Shown here one piece after another: positions 7,352-17,395 of a DNA stretch of 64,000 nucleotides. This stretch comes from Fimbriiglobus sp. (GTDB taxonomy: Bacteria > Planctomycetota > Planctomycetia > Gemmatales > Gemmataceae), in NCBI GenBank assembly GCA_025351325.1, contig JANXWE010000061.1, positions 1 to 64,000 of the forward strand, read 5' to 3'. Made by a program: the position numbers and the translations under genes. The notes under the pieces were generated by a model. The model made no database searches and was not told the DNA's origin. It worked only from the letters and a program-made list of their open reading frames with translations. The first letter of the stretch is position 1. The number at the start of each line of letters is the position of its first letter.

Positions 7352-10300
7352 TTACGCCGATGTCGGATGTGCTAAGGCACGGCGCACCGTTTCCAAAAGG
7401 ATTTGCGGTCGATACGGCTTGGGCAGCAGACCGATGGCACCTTCCGTTCCGATCAAATTTTCGGCCGAGTAGCCGCTGGAAAAGAGAATGCGAACGTGTG
7501 GATTGATTTCCGCCATGGCGTGGAACGTGTCTTGGCCGGACAACTTCGGCATGGTGAGGTCGAGGACAACGAGGTCGATGTCCTGGGATCGCACCCGGAA
7601 CGTTTCCAGGGCCACTTCCCCATCTTCGGCTTCAAGTACATCGAATCCGGCCGCTTCAAGAACGGCCCGGCCGATGTCGCGGATCATCGTTTCATCGTCG
7701 ACGATGAGAATGGTTTGCCGGCTGGCAGCAATCGGCATCGGGGTGTTCTCCAACGTGACATCGTCGATGATGGGACGACTCCCGGAAGGTGGCTTCTTGG
7801 CAACCGGCAAATGTTCAGCGGATCGGGGCAGATACAAATCGAACCGGGTTCCACGCCCGACTTCGGAGCGAACTTCGACCCAACCTTGGTGCTGCGTCAT
7901 AATGCCGTGAACCATGGCCAAGCCCAACCCCGTGCCTTGGCCGACCGGTTTCGTGGTGAAGAACGGTTCGAAGACCCGTGCGAGGATCTCCGGGGCCATC
8001 CCGTGACCCGTGTCTTCCACCACCAGTCGGACGAACTCCCCGGCACGCGATTCCCGATGCTCGATTCCGTTCTCCGGCACCGTCACGGTATCCGACAGAA
8101 TTTCCAGTCGCCCCCCGTGGGGCATGGCATCGCGGGCGTTCAGGCAGAGGTTCAAGAGTACTTGAGACACCAGCGTGGAGTCGGCCAAAATCCGGTGGTC
8201 GCCGGAAATGTTCGACAGGACGCGCACCCGCGGGTCGAACGTCCGGACGATGAAACTCACCACTTCGGACACCACATCCCCGACGCAAATCGTGCTGGCG
8301 AAGAGTTGGTTCTTCCGGGCGAACCCCAGTAATTTCTTCGTGAGGTCGGCCGCCCGATTGGCCGCACGCAGTGCTGTATCGACGTGCTTCTGATTCGGAT
8401 CGTGCTCGGGCAACCGAGCCAAATGGAGGTTGCCGATGATACCCGTGAGCAAGTTGTTGAAGTCGTGGGCGATTCCCCCGGCCATCTGGCCGATGAGTTC
8501 CATTTTTTGAGCTTGGAAGAGCTGCTCCTGGGACTGGCGCTTTTCCGTTTCGTCTTGTGTGACGCCCCAGAATCGAACGGGTTTTCCGGCCGCGTCAAAG
8601 TCGCCGCAGTACTCTTCGGTGATGAAACGAATCTCGCCCGTGGGCCGGACGATTCTGAAATTCAGACTGTACGGATAATCGTGTTGGCCCACTTCGCTGG
8701 AGGTGCGATCGACCTTTTCGCGGTCGTCCGGGTGAATCGCACTCCGGTGGAGTTCGGCAGTCGGTACGATTTCGCCCGGCTCGTAGCCGAAGATGCGAAA
8801 CTTCTCGGCGGACCAGCGACATTCCCCGGTTTGCGGGAGCGATTCCCACGAACCGATGTGGGCGATCCGCTGGGCGTCGGCCAGCACGGCTTCGTTGTGC
8901 CGCAAGATCAGTTCGGTCTTCTTTCGGTCGCTGATGTCCCGTTGAATCATCACCCAATGGGCGCATTGGCCGCTGGAATCGGGGACGGGGACGACGCTCA
9001 GCTCGACCCAAAACGTCGTGCCGTTGCGGCGGTAATTGAGCAGTTCCCCTTTGAACGGTTCGCCGTGGTCGAGGGCATCGCGCAAGAGTTCGAGGGTGCC
9101 GGGATCGGAATCGGGGCCACGCAGGAAATGGAGGGATCGACCGAGCAATTCCTCGGCGACGTACCCGGTCATTTCGCAAAAAGCGTCGTTGGCGTAGAGA
9201 ACGCAGCGACCGGGTGTCCGGTTCGGTTCCGCTTCCAAAATGATCACCGCATCCCGCGCGTGAACGACGGCCGATTCGAGCATCCGCAGGCGTTCTTCCG
9301 AGCGGCGCCGATCCGAAACATCGATCAAGATCCCCGCGACGCGATCCGTCAATTTGCCGTCGTCGATCAATCGGCGGCCGCGGCATTGCACCCAGAGCAT
9401 GCCGGAATCGCTCGGCACACGAAATTCGCATTCGCATTCTTTCCCGCCGAGAATGAGTTTGTCAACGGACTCACGCAAGATGGAGACGTCGTTGGGATGA
9501 ACCACTTTCAGGAGGTCGGTCAAGGTGTCAATGGTCGCGGCTTCCAACCCGATCCAGGTCGAAATCGACTCGGAAGCTTGGAGAATTTGCGAGGGGATCT
9601 TCCACTCGTAGGCGATCATGCGGGCCGATTTCAGGGCGAAGCGGAGGCGTTCTTCTTTCTCGCGCAGCTGGCGCATGGCCGCTTTGCGTTCGCTCATGTC
9701 GTGCAAAATGGAAACGGCCCCGAGGAGGTGGCCGGCCGGGTCGTGGACCGGAGCAGCACTGATCGAAAGATCGATCGGTTGGTGGGAAGTCGGGTGGATC
9801 CGGGCTTCGAATCCTTCGGTGACCACCCCCGCCGTGATCGCTTTCACGATGGGCCAATTTTCGAAAGGAACCGGAAGCTCTTTCGTTCCTGCCGCCAAGC
9901 CTTTTTTCAGATCCTCGGGGTTCAACGACTGCGACGCGGCTTCTCCCCACAGGGTGCGGTGCCGCTGGTTGCGCCAAAGCAAGGTGCCATCTTGCCCGAC
10001 GATCATGACCCCTGCCGGCATATGGTTGAGCACCGAATCCAAGAACGCTTTCTGGCCTCGGTCGGCGGCGGACAATCGTTCCAGCTCCAAGTTCCGAGCG
10101 GTCAGTTGGGCATTGAGCACCTTATTGGCTTCCGCTTCGATCATGCGATCACTCGCCATTGCCGCGACCGTCAATTCCACGAAGAGCAGCAGACAGAGCA
10201 CGAGGGTGAATTCGCAGCAGTAGTCGGGATCACGAGCCAGCGGGAGCACATTTTCCAATGTGCCCGTGCGAGATACGTAGCCCGAAAATAATAAAAGCCA

Positions 10301-11014
10301 AATCGTCCGGTGCAGACCCATTCCGCGGATGTGGAATCGAAGCCCGAGCCAAGTTTTCGCCACGACCATTCCGACTGCCGACGCGAAGGTGTAGGACAGT
10401 CCGTTCGGGGTCGAAAAAATAAACAACGTCAATGCTGTGAGGATACCGAGGATTAAAATCAATTCGCCGACTCGTGCGATACTCCAGGTGATGTGCCAGC
10501 GACCGAATGGAACCAGAACGATCGACGCGATCAAGAGATTGAAGAACCAAGCGAGGCCGAACATGGCAAATGCGATGCTTTTCGGAGACTCGACACCCAA
10601 ACTCGTGGCCAGCACGAAAACGGTCAAGGCACGGGCCAAGGCAGCGAATCCGCTGATCCCAGACAACTGCAATAAATCGCGGATGCGATTCAAACCGTCC
10701 GGGAATGTGCGAAAACGCGAGTAGCACCATCCCAAACAGGTATCGACGGTAGCAACTGCGACTGCGGCCAACACCAATTGGGGTGGGCCTGACGACAAAG
10801 CGGCAGCGAGGATCGACCCCATCAGAATCGGCAGTACCGCGCGTCGGCCCCATATCAGTGGGGCGATCCAACCTAAACCCAACGGGGCGGCTAGTATCAA
10901 ACCATCCGTGAGGCTAGTCGTGAGTTGGCGCAACCCGTAGGCGAACAGCAATGCTGCCAGAAAAAGTGAGACAGGAACCGTAAATACTGCGTGAACTCGG
11001 TATCGGGGCATCAT
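7352..11014 (-). CDS. Hybrid sensor histidine kinase, MASE1-PAS(x4)-HisKA-HATPase-REC
   Basis: A 1220-aa membrane-bound sensor kinase with its own receiver domain. Residues about 1-300 form eight or so helices of MASE1 type. Four PAS/PAC units follow at roughly 325-830 (for example [21 protein letters not shown]). The dimerisation helix carries the phospho-accepting H850 in [11 protein letters not shown], then the N box ([10 protein letters not shown]), G1 (DTGHGM), F (EPFFTTK) and G2 ([10 protein letters not shown]). The receiver (TILIVDDE) begins near 1101 with the likely phosphorylated Asp at 1152 (LDLTMP). No separate response regulator is nearby, so output probably goes to a phosphotransfer protein or distant regulator. 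The 222-bp divergent gap to ubiD is likely its promoter region. Confidence 0.92.
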   Translation of the reverse strand: MMPRYRVHAVFTVPVSLFLAALLFAYGLRQLTTSLTDGLILAAPLGLGWIAPLIWGRRAVLPILMGSILAAALSSGPPQLVLAAVAVATVDTCLGWCYSRFRTFPDGLNRIRDLLQLSGISGFAALARALTVFVLATSLGVESPKSIAFAMFGLAWFFNLLIASIVLVPFGRWHITWSIARVGELILILGILTALTLFIFSTPNGLSYTFASAVGMVVAKTWLGLRFHIRGMGLHRTIWLLLFSGYVSRTGTLENVLPLARDPDYCCEFTLVLCLLLFVELTVAAMASDRMIEAEANKVLNAQLTARNLELERLSAADRGQKAFLDSVLNHMPAGVMIVGQDGTLLWRNQRHRTLWGEAASQSLNPEDLKKGLAAGTKELPVPFENWPIVKAITAGVVTEGFEARIHPTSHQPIDLSISAAPVHDPAGHLLGAVSILHDMSERKAAMRQLREKEERLRFALKSARMIAYEWKIPSQILQASESISTWIGLEAATIDTLTDLLKVVHPNDVSILRESVDKLILGGKECECEFRVPSDSGMLWVQCRGRRLIDDGKLTDRVAGILIDVSDRRRSEERLRMLESAVVHARDAVIILEAEPNRTPGRCVLYANDAFCEMTGYVAEELLGRSLHFLRGPDSDPGTLELLRDALDHGEPFKGELLNYRRNGTTFWVELSVVPVPDSSGQCAHWVMIQRDISDRKKTELILRHNEAVLADAQRIAHIGSWESLPQTGECRWSAEKFRIFGYEPGEIVPTAELHRSAIHPDDREKVDRTSSEVGQHDYPYSLNFRIVRPTGEIRFITEEYCGDFDAAGKPVRFWGVTQDETEKRQSQEQLFQAQKMELIGQMAGGIAHDFNNLLTGIIGNLHLARLPEHDPNQKHVDTALRAANRAADLTKKLLGFARKNQLFASTICVGDVVSEVVSFIVRTFDPRVRVLSNISGDHRILADSTLVSQVLLNLCLNARDAMPHGGRLEILSDTVTVPENGIEHRESRAGEFVRLVVEDTGHGMAPEILARVFEPFFTTKPVGQGTGLGLAMVHGIMTQHQGWVEVRSEVGRGTRFDLYLPRSAEHLPVAKKPPSGSRPIIDDVTLENTPMPIAASRQTILIVDDETMIRDIGRAVLEAAGFDVLEAEDGEVALETFRVRSQDIDLVVLDLTMPKLSGQDTFHAMAEINPHVRILFSSGYSAENLIGTEGAIGLLPKPYRPQILLETVRRALAHPTSA

Positions 11015-11236
11015 CGGAGTTCCCGACTGTCTGAAAATTACCGCTACGTCTGCAACCGTTCAACTATAGCGTTGCAATTTGAGTTCGTTGGGGAAGTTTT
11101 GTCGACATTTCCATCATTTTACGAATGACTATTTTGAGAGAATAAATCTGTAGGCCGGGCGGAATTCCAGCGGCGTTCGGTTGGCGTTTCACGTGTTCCC
11201 CGGTTCCGGAGTGATCGACATTCTCGTAGGAATTTT

Positions 11237-13084
11237 ATGGCGCATCGAAATCTGCAGGAGGCCGTGGACGATTTGGAACGGCACGGGCAACTCGTGCGGA
11301 TCGCGGCCCCCATCGATCCGAATTTGGAAATGGCCGAGATTCAACGCCGGCTCTACCGAGTCAACGGCCCGGCCGTGCTGTTCACCAACCCGAAGGATAC
11401 CCCCTTTCCCATGCTGACGAACCTGTTCGGCAGCTTGGAACGGACCCGGTTCCTATTCCGTGATTCCATCAATGACGTCCACAAACTGGTGCAGCTCAAA
11501 ATCGATCCTAGCCGGGCGGCCAAACGACCCTGGCAGTACTGGAATCTCCCGGCGTTGCTCTGGCGATTGCGGCCCAAATTTGTCCGGCAAGGGCCGATCA
11601 CCATGCACACGACCACCGTGGCGGGTGTGCCGCAGTTGAAGTGCTGGCCGAAGGATGGCGGGGCCTTCGTGACGTTGCCCCAAGTCTATTCGGAGCATCC
11701 CGACACGCCCGGTTGGATGAAATCGAACTTGGGCATGTACCGCGTGCAAATCAGCGGGAACGAATTCGCACCGGATGAGATCGGCTTGCACTATCAGATT
11801 CACCGGGGCATCGGTGTCCACCATGCTGCGGCGGGAAAACGCGGCGAGCCGCTGAAGGTCAATGTGATCGTCGGTGGCCCGCCGGCATTGGCCGTGAGTG
11901 CCGTCATGCCGTTGCCCGAAGGATTGCCCGAACTCGCCTTCACCGGTGCCCTCGGTGGCCGGCGATTGCGATTGGTTCGAGCCGCCAACGGACTGCCGAT
12001 GCCCGCCGAAGCGGATTTCGTCTTTTCGGGGGTGATTCATCCCTCGGAAACCAAGCCCGAGGGGCCATTCGGGGATCACTTGGGGTACTACAGTCTCGTC
12101 CACCCTTTTCCGCTCATGCACGTGGAAAAAGTCTACCATCGGCCCGGTGCGATTTGGCCGTTCACCGTCGTCGGTCGTCCCCCGCAAGAGGATACCTCCT
12201 TCGGCCAATTCATTCACGAACTCACCGGCCCGGTGATTCCGTCGGTACTGCCGGGCGTGAAAGCCGTCCACGCCGTCGATGCGGCCGGGGTTCACCCGCT
12301 GTTGCTCGCCATCGGATCGGAACGGTACGTGCCGTATGCTGCGGAACGCCGACCGCAAGAGTTGTTGACGCTGGCCAATGCCATCCTCGGACAAGGACAG
12401 CTTTCGTTGGCGAAGTTCCTGATTATCGTGGCCCACGAAGACAATCCGGAACTCGACATCCACGATATCGCCGCGTTCCTGAAGCACTTCCTCGAGCGGG
12501 TCGACTGGGCGAACGATCTGCACTTTCAGACGCGCACCACCATCGACACGCTCGATTACTCCGCAGGCGAAGGGTTGAACAACGGTTCGAAAGTGGTTTT
12601 TGCCGCAGTCGGTGCCAAGCGCCGAGAGCTCGGTACCGAAGTACCCAAGAATTTGCGACTGCCCACGTTCGTCTCCGATGTCCGCGTGGCGTTGCCGGGG
12701 ATTCTGGCATTGCAAGTACCACCGCATTCGGGTCTGAAGGGTGCCACGGAATACGATGCACATCTCACGGAGGTTTGTACGGCACTGGCCGAGTCGGAAC
12801 TCGGCGCGTTTCCGTTGATCACGCTGGTGGACGACGCCGGATTTGCGGCGGCGAGTTTGAACAATTGGGTCTGGTCGACATTCACACGGGCCAATCCGGC
12901 GACCGATTTGCTCGGCGTGCGCGGATTCAGCTTCCGCAAGCATTTCGGTTCCGATGGGCCAGTTGTTCTCGATGCCCGCTGGAAGCCCCACATGGCCCCG
13001 CCATTGCTCGAAGATCCCGCCGTGACCCGGAAGGTCGACGAACTTGCCGCCCGTGGTGGGCCACTGGCAGGGCTTCTTGGTTGA
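11237..13084 (+). CDS. UbiD-family decarboxylase
   Basis: A 615-aa prenylated-FMN-dependent (de)carboxylase of the UbiD family. The hallmark PEGPFGDHLGYY (residues 274-285) contains the catalytic acid, and the family N-terminus (QEAVDDLERHGQLVRI) is clear. About 600 aa matches the longer menaquinone or aromatic-acid branch rather than the 490-aa E. coli UbiD. Possible roles are quinone-precursor decarboxylation or aromatic acid metabolism. The flavin prenyltransferase UbiX is not encoded here. AGGA lies 5 nt before the ATG. It is transcribed alone, divergent from the hybrid kinase and 54 bp ahead of the PDZ gene. Confidence 0.9.
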   Translation: MAHRNLQEAVDDLERHGQLVRIAAPIDPNLEMAEIQRRLYRVNGPAVLFTNPKDTPFPMLTNLFGSLERTRFLFRDSINDVHKLVQLKIDPSRAAKRPWQYWNLPALLWRLRPKFVRQGPITMHTTTVAGVPQLKCWPKDGGAFVTLPQVYSEHPDTPGWMKSNLGMYRVQISGNEFAPDEIGLHYQIHRGIGVHHAAAGKRGEPLKVNVIVGGPPALAVSAVMPLPEGLPELAFTGALGGRRLRLVRAANGLPMPAEADFVFSGVIHPSETKPEGPFGDHLGYYSLVHPFPLMHVEKVYHRPGAIWPFTVVGRPPQEDTSFGQFIHELTGPVIPSVLPGVKAVHAVDAAGVHPLLLAIGSERYVPYAAERRPQELLTLANAILGQGQLSLAKFLIIVAHEDNPELDIHDIAAFLKHFLERVDWANDLHFQTRTTIDTLDYSAGEGLNNGSKVVFAAVGAKRRELGTEVPKNLRLPTFVSDVRVALPGILALQVPPHSGLKGATEYDAHLTEVCTALAESELGAFPLITLVDDAGFAAASLNNWVWSTFTRANPATDLLGVRGFSFRKHFGSDGPVVLDARWKPHMAPPLLEDPAVTRKVDELAARGGPLAGLLG

Positions 13085-13138
13085 CGATGGGAAATAGGGT
13101 ACAATCACAACATCATCGCTGTTCCATGGGGCATTTCT

Positions 13139-14290
13139 ATGTTTCCGATTCGTCAAACAAAATTGTGGATGGCAACACTCTTTCTCGGGGCGGGTGTGGC
13201 TTCCGCACAACCCCTCCCGGCTGACGACGCCGTGCCGAAACCGTTGCCTGCCCCGGTGCCGCCAAAGCCCCGTGTTCAGTTCGAGCAAATCATCGAACTT
13301 CAAAAAGAACTTTCCGAAGCGATGCGGGGCGGCGATCAGCAAAAGATCAAAGAATTGGTCACGAAGATGCGCGAACTGATGCGGCCCGCCGGCGGCGGCG
13401 ACTTCCCGATGGGAGCTTTCGCATTCCCGGGCGGACGCGAGCAACCGAAAAGCGATTTGCGGATTCAGTACGAGCAACAGCTCAAAGAATTTGCCAACTC
13501 CATCGAGAAGCTCAGGGACGACAAAGACGGCCGTGAGGGGATCGAAAAAGCCCGCGATGAGTACAAGAAAGCGATGGAACCGGAACTCAAGAAAGCCGAC
13601 GACGCACGACCCGCTTTGCCACCGCAACGGATGGTTCCGCAGTTCCAACTCCAAGGTCTCGAAGCGTTTCCGTTTGCGGGTGGCGATCTGTTCATGCCCG
13701 GATTGGACATGGGGTTCCGCAACCCGCGATTGAATAGCGTTCAACTGCGTTTGGGTGTGAAGCTCGAAAAGCCGTCAACCACGCTGGTCGATCAACTCGA
13801 ACTGCCTGCGAACGTCGGGATCGTGGTGCTCGACGTGATGCGGGGAATGCCGGCCGAAAAATCCGGACTGAAACCGAACGACATCCTGTTGCAGTGGGCC
13901 GGCAAAGACGTGCAATCGAATGTGGAAGAATTCCAACAGATGATCGCCACCGCCAAAGGCGGCGAGAAAATCGATGCCGTGGTGTTACGCAAGGGTAAAA
14001 AGGTCACCGTGAATGGGATCGAACTGCCCGAAGTGAAGAAAATCGTGCCTCCAGCGCCGGCCCTCAACCAAGTGAGTATTCAGATCGACAACACATCTGC
14101 AGAAATCCGAGCGACGACCGATGGCGTGCGTTATGAAATTACCGGTGTAACGGAGGGGGAAACGGTCACTCCGAGCAAGATCGTGATCGTCGACGGGGAC
14201 GAAACGCTGAAGTTCGAGACGATTGCGAAAGTGCCCGAGAAGTACAAAGCCACGGTCGAAGGATTGGTGAAACTCCGTGGCAACGAATGA
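13139..14290 (+). CDS. Secreted PDZ-domain protein
   Basis: A 383-aa protein with an N-terminal signal sequence (hydrophobic 9-23, AAT-free cleavage region around SAQP), a proline-rich linker, a charged helical region (45-160, likely coiled coil, rich in Glu and Lys), and one PDZ domain at about 200-295 (GIVVLDVMRGMPAEKSGLKPNDILL). There is no protease domain, so it differs from DegP/HtrA and C-terminal processing peptidases. The C-terminal 80 residues are beta-rich and unassigned. It probably acts outside the cytoplasm as a binding scaffold. It converges on the ferredoxin-like gene with a 1-nt gap. Confidence 0.75.
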   Translation: MFPIRQTKLWMATLFLGAGVASAQPLPADDAVPKPLPAPVPPKPRVQFEQIIELQKELSEAMRGGDQQKIKELVTKMRELMRPAGGGDFPMGAFAFPGGREQPKSDLRIQYEQQLKEFANSIEKLRDDKDGREGIEKARDEYKKAMEPELKKADDARPALPPQRMVPQFQLQGLEAFPFAGGDLFMPGLDMGFRNPRLNSVQLRLGVKLEKPSTTLVDQLELPANVGIVVLDVMRGMPAEKSGLKPNDILLQWAGKDVQSNVEEFQQMIATAKGGEKIDAVVLRKGKKVTVNGIELPEVKKIVPPAPALNQVSIQIDNTSAEIRATTDGVRYEITGVTEGETVTPSKIVIVDGDETLKFETIAKVPEKYKATVEGLVKLRGNE

Positions 14291-14291
14291 G

Positions 14292-14669
14292 TTAAGCTAA
14301 CGGCAGCGGATTCCGGGCGAAAATTCGCCCTTCGATTGGCTGGCCTTCGACCAAATGTTTCTTCACGAACTCGGGAATTCTCTCAGCGGTCATTCCGCCG
14401 TAATACGTACCTTCCGGGTAGACGAGCAAAACTGGCCCGCCCACGCAGACCCGCAAGCAGCCCACCTTGGTTCGATAGCAAGCGTCCAGCCCTGTCGCCA
14501 ACGACAGGTTCCGGTCTTTCAATTCGCGTTTGAGCACTTCCCAGGCGGCTTCGCCGACACCCGCCGCACTGCACGATTCCCCGGTGCATAAAAACACATG
14601 GCGGTGGTACTGGCCGATGAGCAGTTTCTCGGCCAAATCGCGCAGGGGTGTCAGCTCGTCGTCCATCAT
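14292..14669 (-). CDS. Thioredoxin-like [2Fe-2S] ferredoxin-domain protein
   Basis: A small protein of about 125 aa with four cysteines in the arrangement of thioredoxin-like [2Fe-2S] ferredoxins: CTGESC near residue 30 and C..CLRVC near 70. The family includes free ferredoxins and the NuoE subunit. The start is the ATG at 14669, which shares its A with the TGA of frr (TGATG), so translation is probably coupled to ribosome recycling factor. Its redox partner is unknown; the complex I operon is 31 kb away. No signal peptide, hence cytoplasmic. Confidence 0.8.
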   Translation of the reverse strand: MMDDELTPLRDLAEKLLIGQYHRHVFLCTGESCSAAGVGEAAWEVLKRELKDRNLSLATGLDACYRTKVGCLRVCVGGPVLLVYPEGTYYGGMTAERIPEFVKKHLVEGQPIEGRIFARNPLPLA

Positions 14670-15229
14670 CAACCGTCCATGATTTCTTTGGACTTTTCGT
14701 CGCTGAGCCGATCGATCCGATTCTCGTACTGCTTCAAAAGTTCTTGCACCTTTTCTTTGCCTTTATCGCGGTCGTCTTCGGTCATCGTCTTGGCTTTCTC
14801 GGCATCTTCGTGCGCTTTGTTGGCGTCGCGGCGGATGTTCCGACACGAGATCTTCGCCGCTTCGCTCTGCTTCTTGATCTGGGCGACGAGCTTCTTCCGC
14901 TGATCGCCGCTCATCGCGGGCACGCTGAGGCGGATCACTTTGCCATCGTTGTTCGGGGCCAGGCCGAGGTCGCTCGAACGGATCGCCTTTTCGATCTCCT
15001 TCAAGTCGTCCGCTTGGAACGGTTTGATCATGATCGACGCCGGATCGGGGCACGAGATGTTGGCGATCTGCTTCACCGGCGTCGGCGAGCCGTAGTATTC
15101 CACGCGGATGGAATCGAGCATGGCGGGGGTGGCCCGGCCACTGCGGAGTCCTTTGAGTTCGTTCGTGAACACGCCGAGGGCTTTTTCCATCCGGTCGGTC
15201 GCGTCTTTGAGGGCTTGGACTGCGGTCAT
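14669..15229 (-). CDS. frr: Ribosome recycling factor
   Basis: A 186-aa factor that, with EF-G, splits post-termination ribosomes. The family blocks are plain: LKGLRSGRATPAMLDSIRVEYYG, the mid domain around ISCPDPASIMIKPF, and the C-terminal helix RRDANKAHEDAEK. The track ORF is 268 codons too long at the 5' end. The real start is the ATG at 15229, preceded by GGGAG with 8 nt spacing, and the 186-aa length is the family norm. It lies 29 nt downstream of pyrH, the usual bacterial order pyrH-frr, and overlaps the ferredoxin-like gene by one base. Confidence 0.97.
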   Translation of the reverse strand: MTAVQALKDATDRMEKALGVFTNELKGLRSGRATPAMLDSIRVEYYGSPTPVKQIANISCPDPASIMIKPFQADDLKEIEKAIRSSDLGLAPNNDGKVIRLSVPAMSGDQRKKLVAQIKKQSEAAKISCRNIRRDANKAHEDAEKAKTMTEDDRDKGKEKVQELLKQYENRIDRLSDEKSKEIMDG

Positions 15230-15258
15230 GGCAATTTCTCCCGATGGCGAGGTTGAGT

Positions 15259-16011
15259 TCAGTCGGCGGACACGAGCGTACCGATGGCGTGGCCGGCCAC
15301 CGCTTTTTCGATGGCGCGATCCTGCTTGTAGTTGAACACCAGAATCGGCAACTTGGCCGATTGGCACATGTCGAACGCGCTCAGATCCATGACCTTCAAG
15401 CGGGACTCGATCACTTTCTGGTAACTGAGTCGATCGTACTTTTCGGCGTGCGGATTCTTCTCCGGATCGTCGTTGTAAATCCCATCGACCCGGGTCGCCT
15501 TCAGCAAAATATCGACGTTCAATTCCCGGCCTCGCAGCGCGGCCGCCGAGTCGGTGGTCACGTAGGGGTTGCCCGTACCACCGGCCAGAATCACCACGCG
15601 GCCTTTTTCCAAGTGGCGGATGGCCCGGCGGCGGATGAACGGTTCCGCGAACGAATCGATTCGCACCGCCGAGAGCAAGCGCGTCGGAATTTCCAAGCGT
15701 TCCAGCACGTCTTGCAGTGCGAGGCCGTTCATGAACGTCGCCAACATCCCCATGCTGTCCGCTGTAGCCGGGTTGATCATGGGCGTCGGCCCGGCCGAAA
15801 ACTGGGCGCCACGCAAGAAGTTTCCACCGCCGACCACCACGGCCAGTTGAACTTTGAGTTCCACGAGTCGCTTCATTTGCGTGGCGAGGGCCAAGGTCTC
15901 GTCCAAGTTGATGCCGCTCTTCCCACCGTGTCCAAAAGCTTCTCCACTGAGCTTCAGCAACACCCGTTTGTACTTGGGAATCAGCGGTTCGGCAGAGGCG
16001 GAATCGGGCAT
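15259..16011 (-). CDS. pyrH: UMP kinase
   Basis: A 250-aa hexameric UMP kinase of the amino-acid-kinase fold making UDP from UMP and ATP in pyrimidine synthesis. Signature blocks: YKRVLLKLSGEAFG at the start, VVVGGGNFLRG for the UMP/phosphate loop, GTGNPYVTTDSAAALRG, and the metal/ATP part KATRVDGIYNDDP. The ATG at 16011 (MPDSASAEP) is chosen because the 45 residues upstream in the track are not conserved in character and normal enzymes are 235-250 aa. It leads the pyrH-frr-ferredoxin run. Confidence 0.97.
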   Translation of the reverse strand: MPDSASAEPLIPKYKRVLLKLSGEAFGHGGKSGINLDETLALATQMKRLVELKVQLAVVVGGGNFLRGAQFSAGPTPMINPATADSMGMLATFMNGLALQDVLERLEIPTRLLSAVRIDSFAEPFIRRRAIRHLEKGRVVILAGGTGNPYVTTDSAAALRGRELNVDILLKATRVDGIYNDDPEKNPHAEKYDRLSYQKVIESRLKVMDLSAFDMCQSAKLPILVFNYKQDRAIEKAVAGHAIGTLVSAD

Positions 16012-16066
16012 CGGCTTGTTGTCCCAAGGGCACGGGTCGGTTTCAATTTCAGAATTATAGCTGGAA

Positions 16067-16747
16067 TCAGCCGCCCGGTAAGCTGCGACAACCTCCAATC
16101 GCCGTGGAAAAGACAAAGCACATTTGAACCCCGAGCACGACCGCACCGAAGATGCGCTTCACCAAGTGCGTGTCGGCCCGCACCATGCCAAGGCTGCCGA
16201 CCATGAGCAGGACGAAGCCGAGCAGCATACCGTACCGGTCGAAATAGCCGGACCGTTGATTCGAAATCTCGGCGTACTTGATGTCGGCTTCCAACACGGG
16301 ACTTCGTTTCGTCCAATCCTCTTCCATCTTCTTGATTTTGTCTTCGTTGCCACTTTTTTCACGGAGCTTGCGGATTTCCACATCCTTGTCGAGCTTTTCC
16401 TCGACCAGCGTCCCCACGCGGCGTTCTTGCTTGGCCCGACCGATCATCGGAAGAAAGGCGAACGTGAGGATCAAGAACGCACCGATGCCAAAGAGGATGG
16501 TTGGGATATCGACGGATTTTAAAGCGATTGCCTTGGCCTGTGCCAGATTGGGGAGGGGCGACTGTTTCACTTTCGGGCGGACAGCGTCTTCGACAATCTC
16601 ACGGGGTGCCGGCACCGCCAGATCGAGGCGGAAGCCATCATCGGCGATGACCAGTGCAGCACCGCATTTTTTGCAGACGATCCGCTTCCCGACATCTTGC
16701 GTCGTCACCGCGTAGACGGTGTTGCAACTTGGGCAGTCGTTCCGCAT
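16067..16747 (-). CDS. Zinc-ribbon membrane protein of unknown function
   Basis: A 226-aa protein starting at the ATG at 16747. The N-terminus has a two-CxxC zinc ribbon (C5-x2-C8 and C25-x2-C28), the kind often seen at the start of planctomycete membrane proteins. Hydrophobic helices follow at about 80-100 and two near the C-terminus (GMLLGFVLLMVGSLGMV and VLGVQMCFVFSTAI), separated by a highly charged helical region that may form a coiled coil. Upstream of it lies the 126-bp inverted-repeat element. No function can be assigned; it precedes pyrH on the same strand with a 55-nt gap. Confidence 0.7.
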   Translation of the reverse strand: MRNDCPSCNTVYAVTTQDVGKRIVCKKCGAALVIADDGFRLDLAVPAPREIVEDAVRPKVKQSPLPNLAQAKAIALKSVDIPTILFGIGAFLILTFAFLPMIGRAKQERRVGTLVEEKLDKDVEIRKLREKSGNEDKIKKMEEDWTKRSPVLEADIKYAEISNQRSGYFDRYGMLLGFVLLMVGSLGMVRADTHLVKRIFGAVVLGVQMCFVFSTAIGGCRSLPGG

Positions 16748-17124
16748 GTCAGCTATTCCAGTCCGATTTGGGGTACTACAGCGAATGCAGAATAAGCGAT
16801 CCAGAGTGCAAGCGAAAGGTGACTCGTCAACGAATCTCTGTGGTTTCTGAGATTCCCACGGGTCTTGGAGGTTTCGTTCGGATCCGCCGTGGCGGCCAGT
16901 TTTTAACTGGCCGTCACGGTGCGCAAAACCATACAAGTCATGGTTTTTAGGCAATATTCTCGTACGGATTCACTGATCCAGACTCGTCGACCAGTTAAAA
17001 ACTGGTCGCCACGTACGCAAAAGACTCCAAGAATCGTTGCTATCCCCATCTATTGCGTTCGCTTGTTTCTTGGTCAGTCGTGTTCTATATTTATGTTTCA
17101 GAGTTGCACTACTGAGGGTGATGT
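16748..17124. other. Non-coding 377-bp stretch, divergent leader
   Basis: Between the zinc-ribbon gene and the disrupted secreted-protein gene. It contains the inverted-repeat element described separately (16888-17013) and otherwise AT-richer sequence without a convincing ORF. Promoters for both flanking genes should be here but no clear -35/-10 pair was recognised. Confidence 0.6.
16888..17013. mobile_element. Miniature inverted-repeat element, copy A
   Basis: A 126-bp non-coding element with 26-bp terminal inverted repeats, each of which is itself a hairpin. The left end reads CGTGGCGGCCAGTTTTTAAC and continues as its own reverse complement; the right end contains CCAGTTAAAAACTGG and finishes CGCCACG. 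Left and right ends are reverse complements with two mismatches. The same design recurs at 53769-53862 with different core bases (CAAGTT instead of CCAGTT), keeping every stem paired. There is no ORF and no clear target duplication. Best described as a MITE/REP-like element. Confidence 0.7.
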
Positions 17125-17287
17125 ATGTTGTTGTTGCCGACTATCGCTCTTTTGTGTCTTTGGAGCCAGCCTTTTCAGGTCATCGGCAATGTAGACGGCA
17201 GTGATTTGCAAAATAGCAAACATGCTGTCAGGTTTAATCTTGGCACTCATGGCTCTGAATGTTGGTTTGACGCGTCAGCATTTAGCG

Positions 17288-17300
17288 GATACGGAAAGGC
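17288..17300 (+). repeat. Left 13-bp direct repeat (target duplication)
   Basis: GATACGGAAAGGC, identical to 17396-17408 and directly abutting the inverted-repeat element, as expected for a duplicated insertion target. Confidence 0.75.
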
Positions 17301-17395
17301 TTTGATACGTAATTCGATTTTCTCGCTGTAAGTCCTTACGTGATCGACGTAAGTCCAATGATTTGGACGCCGAATCCGAATTACGTATCAAAGCC
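17301..17395. mobile_element. 95-bp palindromic miniature element (MITE-like)
   Basis: The ends are inverted repeats: TTTGATACGTAATTCG at the left and CGAATTACGTATCAAA at the right (19 bp perfect if the flanking GGC/GCC is counted). Inside are two further perfect hairpins, TTACGT-gatcg-ACGTAA and GTCCAA-tgat-TTGGAC, and a repeated GTAAGTCC, so the whole could fold as a branched structure. It is flanked by identical 13-bp direct repeats and interrupts a reading frame that is restored on excision. It is too short to code for a transposase and would have to be moved in trans. The minus strand is open throughout. Confidence 0.72.

Noticed and set aside
8384-10291. 635-aa open frame on the plus strand
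   Set aside because: Shadow of the hybrid histidine kinase.
11453-13744. 763-aa open frame on the minus strand
   Set aside because: Antisense shadow of the UbiD and PDZ genes, which have clear family motifs and ribosome sites.
14669-16033. 454-aa reading of frr with a long N-terminus
   Set aside because: The first 268 codons are antiphase to pyrH; the 186-aa frr with a good ribosome site is complete on its own.
17301-17395. Integron attC site or tRNA-like element as explanation of the palindrome
   Set aside because: No recognisable core sites (RYYYAAC/GTTRRRY) and no tRNA arms; the 13-bp direct repeats fit a transposed element better.
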